The notes under the pieces are model-generated. The model did no database searches, was not told where the DNA came from, and saw only the letters and a list, made by a program, of their open reading frames with translations. Below are positions 29,876 to 39,543 of a stretch of DNA of 64,000 bases, piece after piece (positions within the stretch are counted from its first letter, which is position 1; every line of letters begins with the position of its first letter). The position numbers and the translations under genes were made by a program. Source of the DNA: Peronospora farinosa. Taxonomy: Eukaryota; Oomycota; Peronosporomycetes; Peronosporales; Peronosporaceae. Location: contig CANTFK010000836.1 of assembly GCA_947646735.1 (NCBI GenBank), positions 124,001-188,000 of the forward strand. The letters run 5' to 3'.

Positions 29876-31776
29876 CTAAAGAAGAAAATCTTCGTCTAAA
29901 TTATATAGTTTAATATGATCGCGCTTGGTTCGGAATAAAGCTACCAGTGCAACATCGCTGGGAAAAATCAGATAATCGATGATGTCTGCATAATCTGTAT
30001 CGCTCTTGTATGCTGCGGCGATATCATCAAATAAACACAGCTCAGGTGTATCCCGAGTAAGGTTCAGCGATACACACATCTTACACCGATCATCGCCATC
30101 CTCGTCATCAGTCGCCTGACGACTCAGAGCAGTCCGAGTATAGTAGTCGGGGCGTCGTGACAGCGCGTCGGCGAGAGTATTAGTCTTGCCTGGATTGTAA
30201 TACACGACGATGTTGTACTCACAGAAGAACTAGATCCATCGTGCCATCTGTTGGGACAGGTGTGGGCTCTTCATCGCTGTGCGCAGCAATGCATAATCAG
30301 TATACAAAGCAAATGTACGTTCACTAAGCAGATGCACGCGAAACTTGATGAGTGCGTAGCGTATCGCTAACAAATCCTTTTCGTGAATCAATTAGTTTTT
30401 TTCAGCTGGCTTCATCTTTTGTGCCTGATAGCTCACGACTCGTTCACGGACCTCATCATTAAATTGCATGAGGGCACAAACGATTGGAAAATCACTGGCA
30501 TCGCATACCACGTGGAGTCGTCTGGTAGGACCAGCAACTGGCGCTGACGTCAGGACTTCACTGCTTCAAAAGCTGCTTTGTGCTCGGGACGCCACGATCA
30601 CGTGGCATCTTTTTTTCAAGAGTGACGACAGAGGCTGGATAGAACCAGCATAATGCTTCGTATACTTGTGCAAATAATTAGCCAAGCCGAGCCACTGGCG
30701 CAACTTCGTATGGTTCTTGAGTGTGGGCCAAGAAAAGATGGACGACACCTTCTCTGGATCAGCTCGAACTTCCAATTTATTCACATAGCAAACCAGCACC
30801 GGAATCTCCGGTGTACGAAAGACACACATCTTGAGATTCGCGTTTGACCTGTTTTCCCGCATAACTTGAAACACCTGTTGTAAGTGTTGAAGGTACACTT
30901 AAACATCGCTGAGGTTGCCCTCGGCGCGACTGTGGACGAACATGTCGTCAAAATAACTTGGAGCAAAGTTCCGAAGGGGTCTCAACACTTGAGACACCAT
31001 GCGATTGAAAGTGGCCGGAACGTTCTTCAACCCTTGTGGCATAACCAGCCACTCCCATAACATGCCACTCGAAGTGCTCACCGCGTTGAGTGGGATATCG
31101 CTCGGGCGCATCAAAATCTGGTAAAAGCCATCGGTCAAGTCGATGGCATGAAGATGACACTTCATGACATGGAATTCAGCACCATGTCCTTCTTGGGAAT
31201 TGGCGTTTGCGCAGGAATAGTGGCATCATTCAACTGATTGAACGCATGCACTATCCGCCAGCCTCCCGTAGCCTTCTTCACGCAGAAGGTTGGACTCGAG
31301 TGTGGTGAGATACTATTAAGCACATGACTCGCTTTGCGGCGGCCGTCGAAGAATGCGTCAATAGCTTCGACTTCATCTCGAGACAACGGACACTGCCGTG
31401 TTACACAATATTTCGACCCTGACACGAGATCAATCTCGTGCCGAACCACCACGGTCCGCAGGAAGTCAGCTGGGATCTTGTCCGGGAACTCGTCTGCATA
31501 CTCACGAGCAATGTCGTAGACAGGGTTACCAGACTCTTGCAGAGCCTCCCATGACTGTAATGCAAACCTTTCCTCACGCGCTGACTTTGGCTCAGCGCTT
31601 CGAGGACGCGCCATATGCTCCTCGTTTGCCACGGTTACCGTCTCTTTGGTGATCAGACACACTTGTTCCACAGTGCCTCCCTTAAGGTCACGTAGGAAAT
31701 GCTTCCAGGAAAGCCCTGGAAGACTTGTAATGAAAGACGCATCACGAGGAGGTCTCGACTTCGATATATTGGCCAC
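29876..31776 (-). pseudogene. C reverse transcriptase and RNase H
   Basis: Pieces in order: VRHEIDLVSGSKYCVTRQCP (frame from 31776), TIPAQTPIPKKDMVLNSMS, LHAIDLTDGFYQILMRPSDI, WLVMPQGLKNVPATFNRMVS, YFDDMFVHSRAEGNLSDV near 30920, RQWLGLANYLHKYTKHYAGS and, at 30205, YYNPGKTNTLADALSRRPDY. Unlike family A, the RT catalytic box keeps both Asp. Several stops and frameshifts break the polyprotein, and the RNase H centre (about 30560-30210) is poorly readable. Confidence 0.82.
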
Positions 31777-32503
31777 TCCCTACCACGTACACGATAGCAT
31801 GGACACATTCCAGCGCTGAATTCTCGGTGCTGTTGTCCCCATCGTGCTTCGAGTCACTACTCGAAGCTGGCGAACCGCAGTCAGGTGATAAACCATCACC
31901 CCCCTCTAGGCACTGGATGTCTTCATCCACGATGCCGGAAACACTAGACGGGAGAACCCCAAACTCGACCGTCGACAATTGATGCGGGAGCTCCTGCAAG
32001 GCCGCCGTAAACATGTGTGGGAGCCCATGCTCAACCACAATATGCCCATGTGGGAACCTCGGTTCGACCACAATGGGTGATGATGGGGATCCCGGTTCGA
32101 CCATCATGCTCTCGCGTGGGGACTCCTGTCCGTCCACGTGGTACTCGTGTGGGAGCCCCTGCTCAACCACAATATGCCCATGTGTGAACCTCGGTTCGAC
32201 CACAGTGGGTGATGATGGGAACCCCGGTTCGACCATCATGCTCTCGCGTGGGGACTCCGGTCCGTCCACGTCACAATCGTTGGCGAGCTCTTGCTCGTCG
32301 TCACAATGCCCTTGCGGGAGCCCCTGCTCAACCACAATAGGTGCAGATGGGAACCCCGGTTCGACCACTGCATTCACGTGCGGGAACTCCTGTTCAACCG
32401 CATTCGTGACGCGCGGGAACCCCTGTTCGACTGTGTAGTCCTCGTCGTCCTCTTTGCTCTGTAGCGAGGAGTCACTGTCACTTGTGTTTGCAGAACAGCA
32501 CAA
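31742..32503 (-). pseudogene. C repetitive linker between protease and RT
   Basis: This 253-codon open frame is built from repeats rich in Val-Glu-Pro/Gln-Gly (for example [20 protein letters not shown] and [20 protein letters not shown]). It has no enzymatic motif. It lies where families such as A have a Ser/Gln-rich linker. The repeats are also visible as DNA (32016-32279). Confidence 0.75.
32016..32279. repeat. 132-bp tandem duplication inside the C linker
   Basis: TGTGGGAGCCC starts at 32016 and again at 32148. The two 132-bp (44-codon) units differ at only a few bases, and shorter fragments of the unit (GGTTCGACCA, CTGTTCAACC) continue to about 32440. The period preserves the frame. Confidence 0.85.
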
Positions 32504-33060
32504 GAAGTGCAGAGAGGGCCATCGCTCGCTCTGTGCACCGCAAATGTATTATAATGACGATCCACGACTATGACGTTCGGCCAGTCACTTGGAGATACCA
32601 AGAGATGGGTAAACACTGTACTGACTTCGAACTTGCGTCGACGTCTCACTGATCTGGCTAACCAGTCGATCTGGGGCTTATAACGTGACAACCAAGGCAT
32701 TCCCACTATGAAATCGAATGAATAATTCATCTCGATCACCAAAAAATCATCACTACTGCGAAAGCCATAAATCGTGTACGGCAACGACATTTCGCGCCGC
32801 GATACGCGGTGTAGTTTCCCGTCAGCCAACTTGACGACGACTTGGCCAGGTCCCTCACGGACCTGAATGCTGGGAGGCAGCATCGATAAAAAAGATTCAC
32901 GAAAGAAATTATTTGTTGCTCCTGAGTCCAGGAGTGCTCGCAGAGGTCGCCGGACGCCGGCGACATGTAAACTGACAATAATTAGACGTGAATCACCACT
33001 CGTAGTGGTGACATTTAACCGTGCGCGTAGCGCAGGAGGACTGGAAGGTTGGGCTGCCAC
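32374..33060 (-). pseudogene. C aspartic protease
   Basis: This 228-codon frame has RALLDSGATNNFFRESFLSM (D-S-G-A active site) and DFIVGMPWLSRYKPQIDWLA, the usual retropepsin core of oomycete Gypsy elements. Its 3' end overlaps the repetitive linker frame. Confidence 0.82.
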
Positions 33061-33104
33061 CGGGGGACCCGGACCTCCGTTTCAACCAGTAGGGCGCCCT
33101 GCAC

Positions 33105-33955
33105 CTACTGGTCCCGACCGTTTTTTGGACGTGCGGCCGGTACAGCACCCTCATTATGGGCATCCACTACTTGCACCGATATCGGCGCTGGCTCACGGCA
33201 CTCAGCCGCGCGATGTCCTGGCTTGCGACAACGAAAGCAAACCATTTGACTCCCGGTGCGAGCATCACCCTTATGGGAAATGACACGTCGTCGGTCACCC
33301 GACGACTCAATCACGTCGATCTTCATAAGTTTTGGACCAGAAGGCCGGGAAACGGTGACGACCGAGGGTTTGGCATATGTCTTTGTGACCCTAAAGTCTT
33401 CACGGAGTGCGATGGCAAATGCCTCCTCCAATGTGGCAGGCTCGGCGAGCTCCAGCGATAAGCGGGTCTGCTCCTCACGCATACCATCCACAAAGACATT
33501 CACCTGCGTGTACATGTCCATGGGGTGAGCGATAATGCACGACGCCAGATGCCTAGCCATCTGCACGTAGTCGCGCATCGCCATTTTACCCTGTCGCATC
33601 GACAGAAATCTTGATCGCACCAGTTTCTCCTCTTGCGGTGGCTCGAAAGCAAGACGAAGATCGTCCTGGATGGTATCCAAGGTGGGGAATGCGTGCTCGT
33701 CCACAACGAGCTTACCAAGGGCCCACTCCTTGGCCTTACCGTGAGGCGGGAAAGAAGAAAGTTGACCTTCGCCTGGAGTGCCTCTGAAAGTCTCGAGGCG
33801 ATGGCGATATCAACTTCTCGGAACCACCGATTCAGCGACAACCGGTCCTTACCTTCTCCAGAGTAGAAAAAGGTTTCCATCTTCGCGGCTTCATTAGGTG
33901 AAGGTTGTGAGGGAGTTAAAACTCGCCGGTTCGATTCGGCGAGCTCGCGTGCCAT
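33105..33955 (-). pseudogene. C gag
   Basis: Two overlapping frames give the capsid ([20 protein letters not shown] ... [15 protein letters not shown]; then [20 protein letters not shown] ... [20 protein letters not shown]) and a normal CCHC knuckle [14 protein letters not shown]. One frameshift lies near 33720. Further N-terminal gag sequence toward the primer site at 34179 is open only in part. Confidence 0.8.
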
Positions 33956-34179
33956 AAACCCATGTATTGCGAGACGTTCCGCATCAGGGGTCGCTTATCT
34001 CATCAGCGACGCAGCAAATGCCTTTCCCGGTATCGTCGCGAGGCAAATAAGGGCCTCCCACTCAACACCAGTAAGATGGGGGAAGGTAGCGTGCTCCAGA
34101 AATAAACATGGAGCGTCATACCACGACAATTCGCTCATCCCAAACTCGGGCTTGGGAAGGACAACATAGAGCTACCAGG

Positions 34180-34518
34180 TGTAAGGAGGCTAGAACGTAC
34201 CGTCACGAGGTCACACGTGGGCTTGAGAAAGACTCATGTCCAAGCAACAGGTACTAAGTAAATCTAGCTCTGTATTTTGTGTTAATTCGTACTAATTACG
34301 AAGATATTAATCGTAATAAATACGACAGTGTTCCCGCCTTTCGGGAACCACACATTTCATATTAATTTATCATTGGTCCATATTGGGACTTTAGGCCCCC
34401 ATAATGAATCAATAATAAATTGCCACGCTGATCCCGCTATTTGAGCACAGTACCTGCCTACATATGTAATTGTTGGTTTATTTATGTTAATGCTATGTGT
34501 GTAATGTGACCCATTACA
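34180..34518 (-). repeat. 5' LTR of C with primer-binding site
   Basis: It runs from TGTAAGGAGG to CCCATTACA. On the coding strand the LTR end is followed by CC-TGGTAGCTC (34169-34179), the same type of primer site as in families A and D. The next bases outside (GATCTCTCACC) belong to element E2. Confidence 0.82.
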
Positions 34519-34556
34519 GATCTCTCACCCAGGTATCGAGATAATAGACTAGTTGT

Positions 34557-34960
34557 TCATTCAGCGTAATCTTGATTCTTGTACGAACATCCGTCATGTA
34601 TGCTTTTAACCATCCCAACACATTCTTGCCTCTGACTCTCGTCAATGACACATCCTACCTTACGAGCAAAGGTAGTGTCGACGATTGAGACTTCGGCTCC
34701 AAAATCAAATAACATAGCCGCTTTTTCATTGTTGATCTTGTCCAATGCCTTGGCTTGCTTAAATCATTTTCTGGATTATGATATTTCAAATATCTCCGTG
34801 ATCCCCCTGGTGCTAAGTCGAGCTCCATTTTCGCAGGCGATCGGGCATATTCGTCAACTCTTACGACACTTGATATTGAACGCAAATTTGAATCTTCACA
34901 TGTATTAGTCAGGTCGATCCGAGTTTTAACATCTTCTCTGTCGACCTTCTTTCCACACAT
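34557..34960 (-). pseudogene. E2 aspartic protease (active site DFGA)
   Basis: MLFDFGAEVSIVDTTFARKV matches LLFDTGAEISILDIAFARKV of element F. The catalytic motif D-[ST]-G-A has become D-F-G-A. A second frame (34960-34655) overlaps and carries KMELDLAPGGSRRYLKYHNP, so there is a frameshift within the domain. Confidence 0.75.
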
Positions 34961-35055
34961 GCATAAATGAAGAGCCTAGAACGCTCGGCTCGTATCATAT
35001 TCCAACCTGGCGAGCGTCCTAGTTTAACATTTCTTCAGCCTTCGGCGGGAGCATT

Positions 35056-37299
35056 TCAGCATGCTTGGTTGGGGCATACCACTTGCGTATCATGTTGTAG
35101 AGTTCTTCCATTCGACATTTTCCATTTCTCATGAACATCTCCGCAGGCAGCACAGGTGTAAAAACATTTATCTGAAGGATGTCCCTTACGACCACCCTTA
35201 TGACACGTAAGTCTCTTCCAGAATCCACAATCATCGTGTTTCTTCGATCCACAATGGGTACAAGCCTTCCGATTCACCACGCGATCTGGACTGCGATCTT
35301 GATCCAAATGGTCCGATCCCGCGCGATGATCACTATATTTCTTCATGCGATATGGTTTTGTAGCCACTATAGGTTGCGTCGATCTGTTTCGGCGTCTGAT
35401 CCACTAATATCCGAGTCTGACTCACTGCTACTGCCTTCCAGACGAATCGCTCTCACGGCACGAGTTGGTTTCGAGGGTAGGCCGACGCAGATCGCTGACG
35501 AAATTTGCTTGACCTCATTGCACTCGGATACTGTCTTCCCTCCATGCGTTTATATGTTTGCAGAGTTTCTTCCATATAATCGGCGTCTCCAAGGCGTAAC
35601 AACGTCAACTGCTTATCCAGATCGCGATCGTCAAGCGTACCAATGAAATATTCCACATGTTCTCGGCGAATTGAGAGCGATCCTTCCCGATTGGGAATTT
35701 TTGTTCGGATCGCGGCTACATTCAGCCGATACAAATATTCCAATGGAGTTTCATCAGATCGCTTCTTCGCATGATAGTATTGTCTCCCGACAGACATATC
35801 ATATCCACAATACTGGATCATGAAGGTTTCCAAAAACGCCTTCCATGAATTCCGAGTGTATCGGCTAAGCTGGATGTACCAATTTCGCGCCGGCCCCGTG
35901 AGTAAATCACCAAATACTAGACATTTTTTCTCATCCGGGGCTTGATCGCGTAAGAATGCAGACTTGGCCTTGTTAACCCAACTTCTCGCTCGATCTTCAT
36001 CCTTGTCCCGTCCTGTAAATTCTTTCAGGTCTGCGATTGCAGAATTCGAATTTGCTGCGTGACAATTCCACCATTAGGTACAGTGCCTGCACTTGCGACT
36101 TGTGGCCGTCTTAGATCCTCCAGCCCCAGATCGTCTGGATCGTAATTATTGGATCGCGATTGACGCGATCCGGCCGATTCCATGTCCACATCCGAGATGC
36201 CGACTTTTGGGGTATTTATGGAAATCGCGGATCGGCTAGCGATCATGCGAGCTTGGTCCTGTTCATACTTCCTCATAGCAGCTTCAACGTAGGACTGCAG
36301 CTGCCCTGATCCAGTCACATTCGTATCTTCAGCTGCGGATGTCGTTGGCGACTGCACTTCGGCCTTGGTCGGTACAAGTCGTTCACGAAGGTGTGCTGCA
36401 CCAGCCGGTTCAAGTGACATTCGCTGAATGTTGATCGAGGTATCCGACTCCCCTTCATATTCCGCTGACATATATTGTGACGATCCAGTATGATATCCTT
36501 TTGGAATATCTACGATCGATTGGATCGTCTGATCCACTGGATCGCATTCTCCAGTAAGCGGAACTAGCTTCAAGAAAAGAGATCGCCCTGCCTAGATCAC
36601 TCGATTATGGTCGCACTCCAACAGCACCTGTGCGTCAAAAACTCCAGCGGTGAATCCCTCGTTTTGTAGCAACTCCATAAGCCGGTCGATCGTTTCCAAC
36701 TGGATCGGTGTCGGAACGGGGGATGATACGGGTCCTCGAAGCGATCCAATCAACTTCGGTTTCAAAATCTTTAGAACGGGATCGCTTGACAACAAATCTT
36801 TAAGCGCCTTCCAGTGTAAACACCATTATATCGGATCCAATTGCCACCCTTCCGTCTTATCATCCTCCTGCGCCGGCTTCATGTAGGTATCATCATGATC
36901 CGATTCAGGCGCCTTCATCATCACTCGAGATGGCTTAGAATTCTTTTTCTTCTTCGATTTCGGTGTGGTTTTGGATAAATTTCTCTCGGTTTTTACCGTA
37001 GAGATTTTATCCAGCGGATCGCATTTTGCAACGCGATTTGAAGGGTCCTCGAAAAGACCTGGGGAGGGGGTTGAGGTTTTGCTTCAAGATCAATCTTTTG
37101 ATCTTCCAATTTAATTATTTTTTCATCTGCGCCCCTCCCAAAACGCTGATGATCCGGGGGTCTTTTTATCTTTACACGTCTGCTGTGATCCCTTTGCCGC
37201 TGACGCTTCAATTTCAGGTTCAATTTTGACCTTTACATCTTCTCTCAGGGACTCACGGTGAATTCCCGAGTCACCAGAAGATCGGAACACGCGCACCAT
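35056..37299 (-). pseudogene. E2 gag, starting exactly at the LTR border
   Basis: The first codon (ATG 37299-37297) is the first base triplet after the LTR: MVRVFRSSGDSGIHRESLRE. Later pieces are LIGSLRGPVSSPVPTPIQLE (36795-36592), the SYVEAAMRKYEQDQARMIAS frame (36573-36025), a capsid piece VGRQYYHAKKRSDETPLEYL ... RREHVEYFIGTLDDRDLDKQ (35833-35453), and a Cys-rich end CTHCGSKKHDDCGFWKRLTC ... RKGHPSDKC (35367-35056). Gag packages the RNA. The first three frames and the capsid frame are separated by stops or shifts. The order and wording parallel gag of F. Confidence 0.78.
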
Positions 37300-38250
37300 T
37301 ATGGTGGAGTGGGATTCGCAAATTGCTGATGCGACTCCAACTCTCCACTGGCGCCCGAACGACCGACTAATGGAGGGGGTACCCCGATTCCGTGTATAAA
37401 GCCTTCCTCACCTTGTGTACCCGTCGGTTGGGCGGGTTGCTCTCTTCTCGGTGGACTTGAGTCGATGTTGATCCGAATTGGGTTAGGGATAGGGTTTTTT
37501 GGTGATCTTGTGGAAATCTTCACAAGATCGACCGAGTACTTGGTGTGATCTTTTCAATCGATCACGGTTGTCCAATAAGGCGAAACTTGAATCTTCTGAC
37601 CACTTGAGCAGAACTTTCTGACCACTTGATCCGTCCTGCACTTGCTTCGCCTTGCCTTACTTGTTATTTCTACGTCCAATCGCAGCTGAGCTGTGTTGAG
37701 AGTTCTTGCAATCCCTGGCCAAACAATCCAGGGATATGACTTGCGTAGTGTGTAGGCTTCCTCGAGACGTCGGGTAGCCAAAGAATCCAGCCCGGAAGAG
37801 AAGTCGACACGTGTATTAGAAGTAAAATTGAACTCTGTTTAGTGGTAACGAATCAGATACCAAAACCTACGATTTTGTCAATCTGTAGTCCAGGATCTAT
37901 TACCACGTGTCGTCCTTTCAGAAAAATCAGATATCGATATGTGGTCCACTCCAAATACCCTCACCTTCCCCATCCACTCACGAACTTGCCTTATTCTTGG
38001 ATCGCGATCTGAATTAAATCGCGTATCACTTCAGGATAGCGATCGTTCCATAAAGTGTGGTTCTTGTGAAGTGGATCGCGATCAACTTTGGATCGCGTAT
38101 CTGAACTGGATCGCGGTCTGCTCCGGATCGCGGTTCTGAGTCGGATCGCCGTTTTGAGTCGGATTGCGGTTCTAAGTCGGATCGCGGTTCTGATCTGGAT
38201 CGCATTATCTGTACACTGGATAGCGATCGATCCTCAATTTGTGGTCCACA
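37300..38250 (-). repeat. 5' LTR of E2 (951 bp), U3 array of GATCGCG repeats
   Basis: In element orientation it starts TGTGGACCACAA (38250) and ends CACTCCACCATA (37300; CA decayed to TA). The primer site TGGTGCGCGTG follows after one base. About seven units of roughly 18 bp of the type GGATCGCGGTTCTGAGTC lie at 38072-38214, inside U3. It matches LTRs 19218-20095 and 23028-23939. Confidence 0.85.
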
Positions 38251-38269
38251 TAACTTGGATCGTGATCTA

Positions 38270-39509
38270 TGTGGTGGAGTGGGTTCTCAAAATTGTATGA
38301 TGAGACCCCAAACCACTCACTGTGCCGGACTGCCGACTGTCGGAGGGGGTACCCCGATGCCGCGTATGAACCTTCTCTCACCTTGTGTACCCGTCCGCTG
38401 GCGGGTTGCACTCTTCGGAGGACTTGGTGACGATGTAGATGTCTGCCTTGAGGGAGGTAGACCTGGGGGGCCTCGAGTGGATATGCTTCACTCGGTGGGC
38501 CGGTAGGTGGCCACTCGATCGACCTTGTCGAGAGTAGACTTAGAGCCAAATTCTTCAGGGAACTTATCTCTGGCCTTTTCCTTCTGTTTCAGGGGTATTA
38601 ACCACCTGACCTTTACGTTGCTCCCGGGCCTTGAGGTGAGGGAGACCGCTTCCGATAGCGGGTCTTGGGGGGTGGGTGTTGCTACTCGAACGAGCTCACA
38701 GGCCAAATACATCCTGGAGCTCTATTCGCCCTTGAACTTCGCTACGCAACTGTCTTCGACGGGGGGGGGAGCCAAATATATCCCTTCCCGGAACAGTGAG
38801 TAACTTAGAACAAGTCCTTCTTGGGTGACGGAGTCGTGCCACGTAGATCGCAAATTGAGTAGTATTTAATATAGTCCTATCCTTTTAATTCCTTTACTCT
38901 ATCCTTGCCTGAAGCTCTGATTCCTTGCGTCGACTGGTCTGATCCTTGTATTAACTGGTCAGGAGTAGCTAAACCCCTAGGGGCCGAGGTCGACTGATGA
39001 GGGACCCAGGTCTACCAATAAGGGACCCAGGTCTACCAATAAGGGGGCCGAGGTCGACCAACGAGAGACCGGGTCGACCAATGAGGGACCGGGTCGACCA
39101 ACGAGGGACCGGGTCTACCAATGAGGGACCCAGGTCGACCAACGAGAGACCGGGTCGACCAATGAGGGACCGGGTCGACCAACGAGGTACCGGGTCTACC
39201 AATGAGGGACCCAGGTCTACCAATGAGGGACTCAGGTCGACCGATGAGGGACCGGGTCGACCAATGAGGGACCCGGGTCTACCAACGAGCGGCCAGGTCG
39301 ATCAATGAGCGGCCATGATTAACCCCCTTTGGTACCGGTTAACCGGTACCCTGATACTGATTTTGGCGGATCCTGCGGATTGTCCTCCACCAACGGTCGC
39401 TCCCCTTCGAGACCCTTGTCTCTCTGGTCCCCTGTCCCTGACCCACGGCCTACTCCGCATCCAACTGGAGTCTAGGACCTCCACATCACAAAATTAGCAC
39501 TTCACCACA
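38270..39509 (-). repeat. 3' LTR of F (1240 bp)
   Basis: It runs from TGTGGTGGAGTG to CACTTCACCACA; the two ends form an imperfect inverted repeat. It is nearly identical to 49519-50564 apart from an expanded tandem array. It has a G9 run at 38761. In element orientation U3 is on the right side. Confidence 0.93.
38988..39314. repeat. 16-unit array of about 20 bp, core GGTCGACC / GGTCTACC, in U3 of the 3' LTR of F
   Basis: Sixteen units of the form GGTCGACCAAYGAGGGACCG occur head to tail; units 4-7 recur as 8-11, which shows block duplication. The palindrome GGTCGACC is intact in many units and reads GGTCTACC in others. The matching LTR at 50239-50364 has six units. Confidence 0.93.
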
Positions 39510-39543
39510 GCCGCCCCCTGTACTTGATCAACCGTACAACAGA

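Larger units (their letters stand above)
26784..34518 (-). mobile_element. Ty3/Gypsy chromodomain retrotransposon, element C, nearly full length but broken
   Basis: The minus-strand order is 5' LTR (right), primer site, gag, protease, repetitive linker, RT, RNase H, integrase, tail/chromodomain, then an overlapping plus-strand antisense ORF and the 3' LTR. The RT box YFDDMFVHS is intact. Flanks are CCAAA on the left and GATCT on the right, so no target duplication survives; it sits between the B RT and the E2 protease. LTR divergence is high, so this is an older insertion than A2. Confidence 0.88.
34519..38250 (-). mobile_element. 5' half of an E-family Ty3/Gypsy element (E2): LTR, gag, protease
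   Basis: On the minus strand are a 951-bp LTR, gag starting at the LTR border, Cys-rich nucleocapsid and protease. The sequence ends where element C begins; RT, RNase H and integrase are absent. Gag and protease are close relatives of those of element F (for example RQYYHAKKRS and FARKVG). Confidence 0.82.

Noticed and set aside
32016..32440. Possible CRISPR-like array (regular repeats)
   Set aside because: The repeats are long, in frame inside a retrotransposon gene, with no unique spacers.
38988..39314. Possible satellite or CRISPR-like array
   Set aside because: Units are contiguous without spacers and lie inside an LTR present twice.
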